This document shows positions 1-10,683 of a DNA stretch of 64,000 nucleotides, piece after piece. Position numbers and translations under genes: made by a program. Position 1 is the first letter of the stretch; each line of letters opens with the position of its first letter. The notes under the pieces were generated by a model. It was not told the origin of the DNA. It saw only the letters and a list, made by a program, of their open reading frames with translations, and did not search any database. The DNA is from Sphaerulina vaccinii (taxonomy: Eukaryota; Ascomycota; Dothideomycetes; Mycosphaerellales; Mycosphaerellaceae), in NCBI GenBank assembly GCA_022570795.1, contig JAKUDP010000001.1, positions 3,162,001 to 3,226,000 of the forward strand. Reading direction: 5' to 3'.

Positions 1-555
1 TTTGGCGACGAGAAGAGTGCTGATGTTACCCAGCCCGATGAGTCCTAGAAGCTGTCCTTTGGGATTCTTCGAGATGATAGCATTCGTCCTGTGGCATTCC
101 ATGAACTTGTCCGGATTGGCAGTTCGTGCAGCTAGTTGACTTCTCGTGAAGTTCCTGAAGGCACTTAGGATCATCCAGAGAGCCGTGTCCGAGACCGCGT
201 CGTCCGAAGCATTGGCGCCGTTGGCATACCAGATACCGCGTTTAGCTAGGTCGTCCACATCAGCCCAGTTGTAGCCTGCCCCAGCTGAAGCGAAGATCTT
301 GACAGATGGTGGCAGCAGTGAGATCAGCTCTTCGTCCCACTGACCCATCTCGCCGCCTGATTGGAAATGGGGACGGAGAATGGCGGCGAAGTGGCCAAAT
401 GCTTGAGTCTTGAGAGCTGTCATGAACGATTCTCTGTCCAGATACTCGTTCTGTACGACTCGATAGCGCGTTGTGAATTCCTTGTCGTAGTATTCATGGT
501 TGTACTTGATCGCCTCACCGACATGAAGGACGATGGGTCTTGTGTCGTCTGCCAT
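1..555 (-). CDS. D-isomer-specific 2-hydroxyacid dehydrogenase, 5' part (cut by window edge)
   Basis: The complement gives an uninterrupted 185-codon frame from an ATG at 555 to base 1, where the window ends, so the C-terminal half is missing. The N-terminal part matches the substrate-binding lobe of fungal 2-hydroxyacid dehydrogenases of the glyoxylate/hydroxypyruvate reductase or D-mandelate dehydrogenase type. It has the typical stretch IFASAGAGYNWADVDDLA, followed by ANGANASDDAVSDTALWMIL. The first turn of the NAD(P)-binding Rossmann fold, LLGLIGLGNIS, lies at about residues 168-178. Such enzymes reduce 2-keto acids to D-2-hydroxyacids with NAD(P)H, usually in the cytosol. The catalytic Arg, Glu and His lie outside the window, so exact substrate and intactness cannot be judged. 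The upstream neighbour is a divergently transcribed MFS transporter; a functional link is only a guess. Confidence 0.85.
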   Translation of the reverse strand, partial: MADDTRPIVLHVGEAIKYNHEYYDKEFTTRYRVVQNEYLDRESFMTALKTQAFGHFAAILRPHFQSGGEMGQWDEELISLLPPSVKIFASAGAGYNWADVDDLAKRGIWYANGANASDDAVSDTALWMILSAFRNFTRSQLAARTANPDKFMECHRTNAIISKNPKGQLLGLIGLGNISTLLVAK

Positions 556-1196
556 TGATGCAGTATGTGGTGAGCAATTGTGTGCCTGAAGAAAGGATCA
601 GTAGCTCCATGCAAAGAAGTCAAGCCAACCGACCAGGTCGGAGGCCCACTTCCGATGGTAGCGTGACATGAAGCTAGCATGTCGTGCAGGTGGTCAGGAT
701 ATATTCGACTGCCCTTTTAAAATTGTCGGGCCACCTCAGACGCGACGAAAAACGCGAAAGACCTCGAATTTGACTAGAATCTGGCAGATTTCTAACTATC
801 CGGCGCATCCGGTTCTTCAAACTTAATGAAATAAGGTCTTGCAAGGGTGTTTTTGTCGAGTTCGCAGCAAAATCGAGTGTCGCGCTTCTCCAGACGCGCT
901 TTTTGGTGGCCCGACAAAAAAGGGCAGTCGAATATATCCGCTTCCTGGCTTGCGCTTGCATATGCCCACCTTTATCGAGTATTGTGGGCTCTGGCTGCAC
1001 TCCATTCTGCACTCCGCGCTCTGCATGTACTGGATGAAACCCCATGACCATCACCGCATTGCGAATGGCCATGCAGGGCTTTGAGACATCGGATGCTGCC
1101 TCCGAGTGTCGTCCTTTAGAGCGTATAGAGTCGCTCGTTCGATGAGCTGTATTTGTTCTGTCACCACTCGTCTTATCCATTCACACCTGCTAAGCA

Positions 1197-2829
1197 ATGG
1201 GCTCCAACGATGTCCATCAGAAAGGTGTGGAAGCTGATCTGATCGAAAATGTCGAGACATCGGACGACAGTAACATTCTTCCACTGCCAGAAGAGCTATC
1301 TCATCTTGACAATGCTGCACTCATGGACTTGGAGCGAAGTGCAGTCCGCCAACTCGACACGTTCCTCCTGCCGTCCGTTATCCTGCTCTTTCTCCTAAAC
1401 ATCCTCGACCGAAACAACATCGCCAGTGCCAAGATCGTGGGTTTAGCTGAAGACCTTCACATGACGAACAATGAGTATAACACATGTCTCATGATCTTCT
1501 ATGTCGGCTGTGAGTCTTTCGATGCGAACAGAGGGGCGATTCTGACCAGCAACCAGATGTGATTACACAAGTTCCATCGAACATGATCATAACGAAGGTT
1601 AAGCCATCAATCTACATCGCGGCAGTGGTTGCGGCATGGTCCATTGTCAGTCTGTCGCAAGCTTTCACAACAAGCTTCGTAGGCTTGCTGGTGGCGCGTT
1701 TCGTCCTCGGCTTGGTCGAAGGTCCATTCCTACCTGGAGTATTCTTCTTGATGTCGTGCTGGTACAAGCGCGCGGAGCTACCGCCTCGAATTGCCTTCTT
1801 GTATGGCGCAAACATGCTTGCGAGCGCATTCGATGGTCTGATAGCTGCTGGTATCACATCGCAAATGGAAGGCGTACTTGGCCATCCTGCTTGGGTATAT
1901 TTGTCAGCCGATCTAGAAGTATGTTAAAAGCTGACCTTGTTGAATTATAGGCCTGGCTGTTCATCATCGAGGGTTCGATAACGCTCGCAATCGCTATTGC
2001 AATCTTTCCATGCATTCCAGACTATCCACTTAGGACGAAACGATTCTGGATCACTCACGAACAGCAATTGGTTGTAGAGTGGCGGATCCGTAACGAGAAT
2101 GCTGGCATCGCCGACGAGGACGAAGGATCGATGTTCGCAGGCTTGAAGCAAGCACTGGCAGACCCGAAGCTGTACATGTACATCATCTTGCAGACGTCGC
2201 TCATCACAGCCCAGTCGTTCAACAACTTCTTCCCGTCCATTGTCGGAACACTGTGCTTCAACTCGACTGTCACGCTCTTGCTCACTGCGCCGCCATACAT
2301 CTTCGCGTTCATCTGTTCGCTGGGCTTATCGTTCCACGCCGCAAGTGCCAACGAAAGAGGCTACCACATTGCAAGCTCAATGCTGGTGTCACTTCTCGGC
2401 AATTTGTTGGCCATGTTCGTCAAGCCTCTCGGGGCACGTTACTTCTCAATGTGCCTGCTCACAGCCGGCTCTTACTCGCCCTACAACCTCTGCGTTTCCT
2501 GGCTCTCGTCGTCGCTCCCACGACCACGTGCCAAGCGTGCTTCTGCTCTTGCAATCATCAATCTAATGGGCGCAGGCGTGGCGCACTTCTACACCGCGGA
2601 CATGTTTCCAGACTCCCAGAAGCCGAGATACTACGCAGGGGGTGGTATCATGAGCGGCGCGTGCGTGGTATGCGCGTGCACGGCATTGAGCATTAAGTAC
2701 TACTTGAAGAAGCAGAACCGTGCGATGGAGCATAGGGAGTATCAGGAAGGGCAGAGCACCGACAAGGCGGTGGACTTAATGGCGGATCTGGGGCCTGGTG
2801 CTGTTGTCAAGTTTCGATATGTCCACTAG
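1197..2829 (+). CDS. MFS transporter, anion:cation symporter (allantoate/vitamin permease) type
   Basis: Three exons (1197-1509, 1557-1894, 1951-2829) join in phase into 509 residues; the introns are 47 and 56 nt with GT..AG ends. After an acidic N-terminus come about 12 hydrophobic segments. The first carries LLFLLNILDRNNIASAK, the typical motif of the Dal5/Seo1/Tna1 branch of the major facilitator superfamily. Later family signatures are VARFVLGLVEGPFLPGVFF and the block AWLFIIEGSITL, which is formed exactly across the second splice junction. Members of this plasma-membrane family take up allantoate, nicotinate, pantothenate, biotin, small peptides or similar organic anions with protons. 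The substrate cannot be read from sequence. It is transcribed divergently from the 2-hydroxyacid dehydrogenase with a gap of about 640 bp. Confidence 0.9.
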
Positions 2830-3780
2830 TTACCATGAACATCTCGAACATGGTGCAGACTTGCTGTTGGTCCAGGTAGATCAGACTCGACTTCGAGAGA
2901 AGATGGAAAGGGCTTGATTAGCAGCGCAACTGGTCACATAGCCTGCCGTGCTGCCAATTGTGATATCCTCAAGAGCTTGAAGCTGGATAGAACTGTGTCC
3001 CAATCGCATTTTAATACGGCGTCCTGTGTAGTACGATGGTTCGTTGCGAATACGATGAAGCGAGAGAGACGCATTGATCCTTGCCTCTCGCACGTAACGT
3101 GAATTGTGAGTCGCCGTGTCGATTCGTCTGACATGTCCGCCGTTCAGAGACCCAATGGGTCGTTGAGTCCGCTTCCCATGGGATCCAAGTCCAGCCGGCG
3201 AAGATGCGAACATTTTGATTGTCAGAAGGAAGAAGGAATTCTTGGGAGCTCGGAATCCGGGTTCTTTGTGACCGATTAATGCGAGAAGACCAGGGGCTGA
3301 GAAGGGAGACGGCGGGTCGTTGATAAGCACAAGTATCCGGTGATACGATATTTTCTTCAACAGTCTCATCTCATCATATTCATATGAAAGAGGCGTCTCC
3401 ATCGGATGCTGTCCTTCTTCCACTTCGACTGTCGATGTTGATGTTTTGAGAAGGCGCAACGCGTGCCTCCAGACAAAGTCAATTGGAAGTCACGCTAGGG
3501 CCATAGTTCTAGCCGACGTCAGTTCAACTTTAATTAAGAAACACTTCAAAGGGATCAGTTCAGCTCGATCCTCCTCAACACCCGACACCCAGCTTCCTCC
3601 CCGCGGCATCGTACGACTTCTTGCTTATTCTGGACAATTTGGCCTGGCCTGGCCCATATACTACACTCGCTACTACTAGATTCTTGAGCAATAGGGTGCT
3701 TTGGAAACAAAGAGGTAGAGCGGCCATCCGTGGCGATAGACGATACATCACACGATCACATATCTCCTGCTACAGACACT
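2830..3780. other. Intergenic, no convincing gene
   Basis: Between the MFS stop and the Sec14-like ATG. The right part is the promoter and leader of the Sec14-like gene. A long complement frame (2881-3459) exists but opens with TTG and lacks coding character. I see no RNA gene or repeat. Confidence 0.5.
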
Positions 3781-5022
3781 ATGGCGGAGGTCACTGCGCC
3801 AGGAGTCACGCAGGATGGGAGCGTGCTGCAGGAAAAGGGCTTTGTCGAGCAGAATGTCAATGGCACATCAACACCTGGCGAACCATCAAGAGCCGCCTCC
3901 CTAAGATCGGCCAACTCATTCAAGTCAGCCGCTTCTGGAACGACACCTGCCAGCAGCGCGACTCCCACCTCAGCAGGAGCCGGGAGCCAAGAAGAGGAGT
4001 GGAAGATGCCCACAGACGGGCCTTTGAAGACACCAATCCCGAGACCAGCTGCTGCCACGAAACCTCCTCCAGAAGCGAAGCTCACAGACGAGCAACAGAC
4101 TAAGTATGCCACTGTGCTTGCCCAGGTCTCGCAATGGACCACAATCCCCGCTTCGACGGCAAAGAACGCTGCTCAAGCGCCGATCGAAGAGCGAGAGCGC
4201 ATGTTTCTGACACGAGAATGTCTACTCCGATATCTCCGAGCAACGAAATGGGTGACAGCAGATGCATTGAAGAGGTTACAAGGGACTCTCAGCTGGAGGC
4301 GAGAGTATGGTGCAGACACATTCACACACGATTACATCAGCCCTGAGAACGAGACGGGCAAGCAAGTTCAACTAGGTTTCGACAAGGAACAGCGACCTTG
4401 TCTGTACTTGCGTCCGGCCAAACAGAACACGAAGATGTCAGATCGCCAGATTCACCACCTATGCTATATGCTGGACCGCACCATCGATATGATGCCTGCT
4501 GGTCAAGAAAGCAATTGCCTCATCATTGACTTCAAGGGCGCCAAGAGCGGCGCAGTCCCAAGTCTTGGTCAGGCACAAGCTGTGCTCAACATCCTACAAA
4601 CACACAACCCAGAGCGACTAGGAAAGGCGCTTATTACTGATACGCCTTGGTACGTCAATGCCTTCTTCAAAGTCATCTCTCCGTTCATTGATCCAGTGAC
4701 GCGGGAGAAGATGAAGTTTAACGAGGACATGACGAACTTCATTCCCAAAGAGCAACTGTGGAATGTGTTTAATGGAGACGTGAACTTCGAGTACGATCAT
4801 TCGATCTACTGGCCTCAGTACGAGAAGGAATTCACGAAGCGGAGAGAAGCGTATAAGGCGAGGTGGGAGAAGGGTGGGAAGAAGGTTGGAGAGTACGAGG
4901 TCTATCTACGAGGCGGAGACCATCCATCCCTGCAGACTCTGGAGTCATCAAAGGAGAACGAGAAGCCGTCCACGAACGACGCAGATGCTGCGACTGCCGG
5001 CGTTGCGAAGCTTACAGTATGA
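3781..5022 (+). CDS. Sec14-like CRAL-TRIO domain phosphatidylinositol transfer protein
   Basis: A single-exon frame of 413 residues from ATG 3781 (MAEVTAPGV). The frame is open to a GTG at 3730 but that is not a eukaryotic start. Residues 1 to about 100 are low-complexity and rich in Ser, Ala, Thr and Pro. They are followed by a CRAL-TRIO N-terminal helical part (LLRYLRATKWVTADALKRL) and a CRAL-TRIO lipid-binding lobe at roughly residues 185-320. Landmarks are GFDKEQRPCLYLRP, the strand CLIIDFKGAKS and the block ITDTPWYVNAFFKVISPF, the usual Sec14 'N-P/Y..N.F' region. Proteins of this family exchange phosphatidylinositol and other lipids between membranes and present them to lipid kinases. 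The GFD..RPCLYL form is closest, as far as I can judge, to the Pdr16/Pdr17 branch, but the subgroup is uncertain. The C-terminus is Glu/Lys-rich and disordered. Confidence 0.9.
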   Translation: MAEVTAPGVTQDGSVLQEKGFVEQNVNGTSTPGEPSRAASLRSANSFKSAASGTTPASSATPTSAGAGSQEEEWKMPTDGPLKTPIPRPAAATKPPPEAKLTDEQQTKYATVLAQVSQWTTIPASTAKNAAQAPIEERERMFLTRECLLRYLRATKWVTADALKRLQGTLSWRREYGADTFTHDYISPENETGKQVQLGFDKEQRPCLYLRPAKQNTKMSDRQIHHLCYMLDRTIDMMPAGQESNCLIIDFKGAKSGAVPSLGQAQAVLNILQTHNPERLGKALITDTPWYVNAFFKVISPFIDPVTREKMKFNEDMTNFIPKEQLWNVFNGDVNFEYDHSIYWPQYEKEFTKRREAYKARWEKGGKKVGEYEVYLRGGDHPSLQTLESSKENEKPSTNDADAATAGVAKLTV

Positions 5023-6601
5023 AGAAAACAAACGATTCGAGATGACGGCACCTACGATTCGATTGGAACCTGGAACATGCATTGCACAGGCGTATATCGC
5101 AGCATCTGACCAGGATATCGGCGTTGGTACTTTTGTGGCATAGAAGAGAGTCGCGCCTGGAGTCATGGCAACCAGCACCATGGCCCAGGCTACAGCATAT
5201 TGTACAGGCCGCAGAGTGCGAGCAGTTCACAATTTCTAGCTTCCATTTCTACTATTCGGAGAAGGCGGGGATTGTTGTGTGAGAAAGCATTGCTGCTTTC
5301 AGTGCGAGACACCCAGAATCTATTGACCACGCTTTTATAGCACTCTGCCTCTGGTCCGTCACCATCACAACTTCCTGGCTACCAGCAGAATCTCGGGTTG
5401 ATTCTGCGCCTGCCACCACTACAGCTTCCCGACTGACAGCTTTTCTCTCATATCGTCTGGCTTTCCTTCTTCATACTCTACTCCCTCGACCGATCGACCC
5501 GGTTCATCTTACTCAACGACCGCGAGCTGCCCATCCGCCTATGCCATTGAGAAGATCATTCGCTCGCGTATCCATAGACTGGCTCCAGATAGCCATACTG
5601 CTGTTCGATTGCTGGGCATATCCATTCGTAGTCGGCGAGCACGATGTGGAAGTTACTGCATTGCTTGAAGAAGATGAGCCGGTCTGAGTTGGGATTGTGC
5701 TGGCTTTGGTGAGACTCGGCTGCGACGAGTGGCTACTCATGACTGATTGTGTTGCAGGTCAAGAGTGGCTATGCCAGAGCAGTATGTGATTTCCTGCTGT
5801 TTCTGTTTAAGATGGCAGTTCGTGAGGTCTTGATTGCGACCGGCAAGCATACCAGCGATCACTCATGTTGCTATATACTAATCACTCTACACTCACAATG
5901 CCTTTCGACGCCGCGACTGCTCAATAGTGTCGTGGTCGCCGATTGCCAGTGCCCACAAGGACGCATATGCTTCTTTATGTATGCCATGACAGAGTAAATC
6001 TCTGGCTGTCACTTGATTACCACTGACGCAGATTAGACCCCGACGAAAGATGCGACCTTGGACGATTCACATGTCGAGGATCGTCCAAGGTCTTATACAT
6101 CTGGTACGCAGTGCGATATCCGCGCAGTGAGAGAAACCCGTCTTGCACTAACACGATACAGGAAATTCTCGCTTGCGTTCACTTACTGGCGGCTTGAGGG
6201 CCAAAAGTTGCGGTGCATATGCACTCGAACGACCAATCACAGCTCCTGAACGCAGACAAATGGCTTCACATATCGCTTATGGCGGCCTGCGTGGGCTCAG
6301 CCTCAGGACATCATCAACAACAGTTGCGGGCAGTGGTCAAAGGGATGCGTTTATGGAAGTTCGGGCCCATTGGGGCGCCCTCTCTTACACCACTGATGTA
6401 CATATCAAGCGGCCTCCGCCGTGTTGGCAAGCACAAGGCGACACTCCTGGTCTTATGCCCTCCAAGTTCATGCAGGTACGCATTAGCCAGCGACTGTTCT
6501 TCATTCGACTAACTGGTGACAGGCTGATCATCCTACGGGCTAACCTGTGACCGATCACTTCAGCAGAGCCTCCTGTGGCTGAACACCAAGCCAGTAGCAC
6601 T
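5023..6601. other. Intergenic region and long leader of the zinc-finger gene
   Basis: About 1.6 kb separates the Sec14-like gene from the first usable ATG of the zinc-finger gene. It holds several short frames on both strands and a good splice-like pair, GTGAGA near 5710 to TTGCAG near 5757, enclosing about 50 nt with an ACTGAT branch-like site. This would fit a 5' leader intron. A 48-codon ATG frame lies at 5541-5687 and is listed separately. I see no tRNA, repeat or mobile element. Confidence 0.4.
5541..5687 (+). other. Short upstream ORF candidate, 48 codons
   Basis: The frame runs from ATG 5541 to TGA 5685-5687. The product starts MPLRRSFARVSIDWLQIAIL and has a hydrophobic middle and an acidic end (LLEEDEPV). 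It sits about 0.9 kb before the zinc-finger ATG and just before an intron-like GTGAGA..TTGCAG stretch. It could be a uORF of that gene, a small independent gene, or chance. The complement of the same stretch also has an ATG frame (5513-5740, Ser-rich), so coding character alone does not decide it. Confidence 0.2.
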
Positions 6602-9009
6602 ATGACGGCCTCCGGCATTGCATCCCTCGCACATGGACAAGAAGCCTTGCTTGCAGGACAAATGTCCTGGTCGCCCTTCGAGGTAGTGAAGCACGTTCAG
6701 CGGCCTCATACAGGAGAGCATGACAGTGTGCAGTTCCCGCATGATGCCACATCGCTGTCTCTGCCTCTTCAGCCAGGCAGCGGGAACCCTCAGCGCTTCC
6801 CATATCAAGCACATCCATCAATCAAACACAAGAGCTTCAGCAGATTCAATCCATTCCAGGATTGTGTTCAGAATCGATACTGTCTACCAGATGAGTATCT
6901 GGCATTGACCTTAGCCAAGTATCTTGTGGACGCCCTGCCACAACAATCTAGCCATCAACGAGCCAGTACTAAGGACCTCGTAATGGGACACAAGACCAGG
7001 TCTTCGGCAAGGTCGAAGTCCCTCAGCCGCTCAGACAGGCAACGCCGGCCCAGTGGGGCTGACAGTCTACAACGACCTGGACGAGAGCAGGACGACCGTC
7101 CCAACTCTTGCAAGGAGCCTGGCTGTAACAAAGCATTCCGTTATCCGAAGGATCTCAGGCGACACTTGCTTGTACACAATCGCTCGCCACCGATGACATG
7201 CCAGGTCTGCGGAAAAGTCTTCGTCAGTGGCCGTATCGACAACTTCACAAGACACATGACCCAAAACCACTCCAGTATGGCCATGTCTAGATCAGAAAGT
7301 GTCACTCCGATGATCGACGAAGCAGAACGTACAACATCTCCTGCGTCGAGCTCTATGACGCTCGAGCCGCAAGAGCAAATGGGCGAGATTGCTCAAGATG
7401 ACCAAGAGCCAGACCGGGATGCACTATTCAGATTCCACGAGCTCGCCGAAGTGGTTCGGGAATTGAACGGCCGTGTTGAGAATATGCTCAGTAGTACAGA
7501 ACTGAAGAACGTGTACAGTACGCCTCCAGATACACCCGACGAAGGGTCGACGGACCCGAGCGATGTTATTGTCGATGGTGTGCAGTCGCAAGACGTGATG
7601 TCCGATCACAATGACTCCGACGAACAATGCATGCTCTCCGGTGTGATCAGGACCAAGCCATCCAGCGCTACTGCCACACCCCAAGCTTCCAACACACCTG
7701 GGACAGAGAAGCAGGTATCCACTACCTCAACAACGCGGAAACGCAAAGCCGATTCTGATCCGCCTGAAGAGGGCGATGGCGCAAACGGTGATCGAAATCG
7801 AGGCTTCAAGCCAAATGGCGTACGGCAGAAACTGGGCCCAGGCAAGGTCAAGGAGCGCCATGCTTGCTTCTTCGCGATGGCTGACTCTACCACGCATCAA
7901 GGCGCGATACCGACATTTGAGTATATGTCACAACTACTGTGAGTAGCCTAATACTGAGCACACTCGTCGCAAGCGACCTAACGTCGGAGACTTGGGATTG
8001 GGTCAAGTCATCTCTATCAGCGCGCGAGAGCCAGGCTCCTGCGTCTTCAGACAACAGAGTCTGGCATTTCAAGCCAGTCTTCAGAGAGACTTTCCGACGT
8101 TTCACGACGAGGTGGATTGTTTCACTAGCTGACCTGTTCAATAGTCGCCATTTGAGGACCCACGACTTCTTCGCTTGCCTGGGCTGCATGGAATTGTTCT
8201 CCAAACAGAACGGTTTAGACCAGCATAGTGAGCAGCATCACTTGAAGGCTTGCGCAAAGAAATCATGCCGACGGCAACGTCTTGGAAGCTCTGAAGCACT
8301 TCAGGACTGCCAGCACATCAATACGCCACAGCAGCAATGGCAGGCGTTGTATAGACTCCAGTACCCGCCGAGTGATGGGACCTCAAACGCCGCATTGCCT
8401 ACTGACTGGGATCGCGAAGACTTCCAGAACATGTTTGTCGGCGTAGATTTCGAAAGTCTGTTGAGCATGCCAATAGGAGATACCTCTGAGGCGCAGGATC
8501 CTTCGGTTTCTGGTACTCAACAGGAATCTGTAACGAACAGTCAAATGCTGATGCCTCCGACGAACAGGGCGCTTCCGAGGGCAGCTCCAGAGTCCAAGCC
8601 CGCTAGTTCCTACACCGACCCAGCTCAACTGGAGGGCGAAGTCCAGAAACTTCGTCAGAAAGTTCACCTTCTGGAGCAGCGACTAGCACAGCCGACAGAG
8701 CGAGAGCAGGACCTAGAGATGGTTCTAACCAACGTTTGGCAAGCTCTAGTGCGATCTGGAAGCAATGATGCAGAGACAGACTCTGGAGTATGGCGCTTGA
8801 TGCGGAGACTGGCGAGTAACATACTCCGCACAGCTGCGCAGTCGACGCCGCAGAGCAGCAATGTCGTGCCAACAACGGTCGTCGCTACGCAGGATTCGAG
8901 CTTGATCGATCCTGAATGGCATCTTGTAGACTTCTCCAAGGCCTCGGGAGAGTCTTCAAACGCTCCATACTCGGATTCTGCTGTGTTCACGGGTGGGCGT
9001 ATGGCTTGA
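6602..9009 (+). CDS. C2H2 zinc-finger transcription factor
   Basis: Two exons (6602-7938 and 8145-9009) join to 733 residues. The intron is long for this window (206 nt), with donor GTGAGT, branch-like CTGAC and acceptor CAATAG. The frame extends upstream only to a GTG at 6575, so I chose ATG 6602. Two canonical C2H2 fingers lie at about residues 170-227: CKEPGCNKAF..HLLVH and CQVCGKVF..HMTQNH. A conserved fungal module follows. It begins with the HACFF block before the intron and continues after it as RHLRTHDFFACLGCMELFS and QHSEQHHLKAC, a third degenerate finger. A coiled coil (LEGEVQKLRQKVHLLEQRL) lies towards the C-terminus. Proteins of this architecture are nuclear, presumed DNA-binding regulators. 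The rest is disordered and acidic with Ser/Thr-Pro sites. Target genes are unknown. Upstream coding exons cannot be excluded. Confidence 0.8.
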
Positions 9010-9539
9010 GTGATCATGGCTGAGCGGCGTAGTTTTCCATATTCCATACGTAGTAGCTGGCTCTGGTTCTGCAGGGCGGGCTGATGAGTCTCCCAAGTCT
9101 TGATGTCACTCAACGCGATCCTTACTCAATCGGTTCTCTGTCGAAAAGATCCGAGATATAGTCTACTTTGGTCATATTCCTAGTTGCCATCTATTCCCTG
9201 CGTGAATGGTCAGTGAACAGCTTTGACATGCGAATTGCTAACTGTACTAGGAACTGCTTGTCATGAATAGGAAAGAGACAGCCACGGAAGGAGCTTCGCT
9301 GCATACTGACACACTCCTGCCTCAAGACTTCGCAGTACGTAACTAGCGCGCCTGACTTACTCGCCTCCAGGTTTCTTCTTCTCTACAACAATAACACCAT
9401 TCTACATCAACTTTGTGCACCTCAGTGGTTGTCCCAGGCAGCTTTATGATACTTGAAGGATCACAACAGAGAGATTACGAGCAGCTGCATTCGAGCACTC
9501 AAACAAGCCCACGCCATATCTTTCAAGAGCAAAGCGACG
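9010..9539. other. Intergenic
   Basis: Holds the 3' end of the zinc-finger gene and the promoter and leader of the F-box gene, including a pyrimidine-rich TTTCTTCTTCTCTAC tract near 9372. I see no other feature. Confidence 0.4.
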
Positions 9540-10358
9540 ATGGACGACCTGCCGATCGAGCTCCAGCAAGAGATTCTCGTGCTGCTTTCGCCTCACGACC
9601 TCACACGTCTCCGCGCCACCTCGAAGACTTTCTACGAAATAGTTCGAAGCAATCTCAAACACGTAGCTGCACGACTTTGTCAAGCCCAGCAAGACCGCAT
9701 TTCCCGCTACGTTAAGCACCACATCAACTGGCCCACCGACGGTACAATCGATCTCCTTGGAGCTTACCGACGCCACCTGACCTACCGCCGCGATGGCTCG
9801 ATCCATCGAGGCATCTACGACTTCTCCCTGCATTGGATGAATCGCAAGCTCGGCATGGACGTGAGCGCGCGCTGGATGCCAGAGCGAAACGTCACCAGGG
9901 GCCATACCTTGCGTTCAATTATGAATGCAGTCATTGCTTTCTGCACGCTCAATTCGCGAGAATACGTTGCAGAGCGATACCATCTGGACACTGCGGAAAA
10001 GTTCACAGCGATGTTCAACTTCTCTCTGCTTGATACTAACCAAGCTCAAGTCACGGAGTGGTATCACGACATCTGTGCTTCTCCATGGCCATACGTGCAC
10101 TTCCATTCCGGTCTCGTCTCGCAAGCTTCAGTGCAGTCTATGACATCATACTATCATGATGTTTCTAGGGAAGATACTGGCATGTACAGCATGGAGGCCG
10201 TAGCCAAGCTTCTGGGCGTGCCTGAGATGGGGCATTCGTACAGGTACTGCCTAACGGAGAAGCAGGCTGTTATGGAGGTAGGGAAAGCACTCGAGAAGGA
10301 TGGTCCGATGAATGTGTTGGTGAAAGCGGCTGTGCTGAAGGAGCTGTATGTCTATTGA
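9540..10358 (+). CDS. F-box protein
   Basis: ATG 9540 opens a 272-residue frame; the frame continues upstream only from a TTG codon. It starts directly with an F-box, MDDLPIELQQEILVLLSPHD..RLRATSKTFYEIV, the Skp1-binding helix bundle of SCF ubiquitin ligases. No WD40 or LRR substrate domain follows. The rest resembles the many fungal F-box proteins of unknown target. The last about 60 residues (TGMYSMEAVAKLLGVPEMGH..ELYVY) are repeated just downstream in a decayed copy. The end GAG CTG TAT GTC TAT TGA contains a GTATGT donor at 10346. Splicing from there to the AG at 10418-10419 (74 nt, CTTAAC branch-like site) would replace the last four residues with the second copy and end at 10573. Both ends are possible; the unspliced form is given. 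Confidence 0.75.
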   Translation: MDDLPIELQQEILVLLSPHDLTRLRATSKTFYEIVRSNLKHVAARLCQAQQDRISRYVKHHINWPTDGTIDLLGAYRRHLTYRRDGSIHRGIYDFSLHWMNRKLGMDVSARWMPERNVTRGHTLRSIMNAVIAFCTLNSREYVAERYHLDTAEKFTAMFNFSLLDTNQAQVTEWYHDICASPWPYVHFHSGLVSQASVQSMTSYYHDVSREDTGMYSMEAVAKLLGVPEMGHSYRYCLTEKQAVMEVGKALEKDGPMNVLVKAAVLKELYVY

Positions 10359-10410
10359 CACTGTCTCTGATATCACACTTCGCCGGCAACGTAGGTCTTA
10401 ACACTATCAC

Positions 10411-10593
10411 CACCGGAAGGTATGATCCGAAGGATGTGGCCGAGCTGCTGGGCATTCTTGAGATGGAGGAGACATACAGCTACTGCGTCATCGAGAAGTG
10501 GATTGATATGAAGGTCGCAAAAGCGCTGAGTCTGAGGTGCCGATTGATGTATTCATCAACGCGGCTGTGCTGATGGAGCTGTATGTCTATTGA
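10411..10593 (+). pseudogene. Decayed tandem copy (or alternative last exon) of the F-box gene tail
   Basis: The stretch reads GRYDPKDVAELLGILEMEET then YSYCVIEKWIDMKVAKAL, a clear homologue of the preceding F-box C-terminus. After that the frame is lost: relative to the first copy one base is missing within about 10518-10535. Shifting frame restores VPIDVFINAAVLMELYVY and the same TGA at 10591-10593. It is either a relic of a tandem duplication or a last exon joined by the 74-nt intron described for the F-box gene, in which case it would end at the TGA at 10571-10573. Confidence 0.65.
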
Positions 10594-10683
10594 TGGGATC
10601 CAAGGTGTCAAGGTGGTCAGCGCGACAGCTACAGTATCCTAGAAGAGAGTATGTCGCCGCGGTATGGGAATTTGACAATTCCT

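Noticed and set aside
2881..3459. 192-codon complement frame between the MFS and Sec14-like genes
   Set aside because: It opens with TTG, the first ATGs lie well inside, and no domain, signal peptide or biased composition supports coding.
5513..5740. Ser-rich complement frame with ATG in the zinc-finger leader
   Set aside because: Low-complexity translation antisense to the uORF candidate; no other support.
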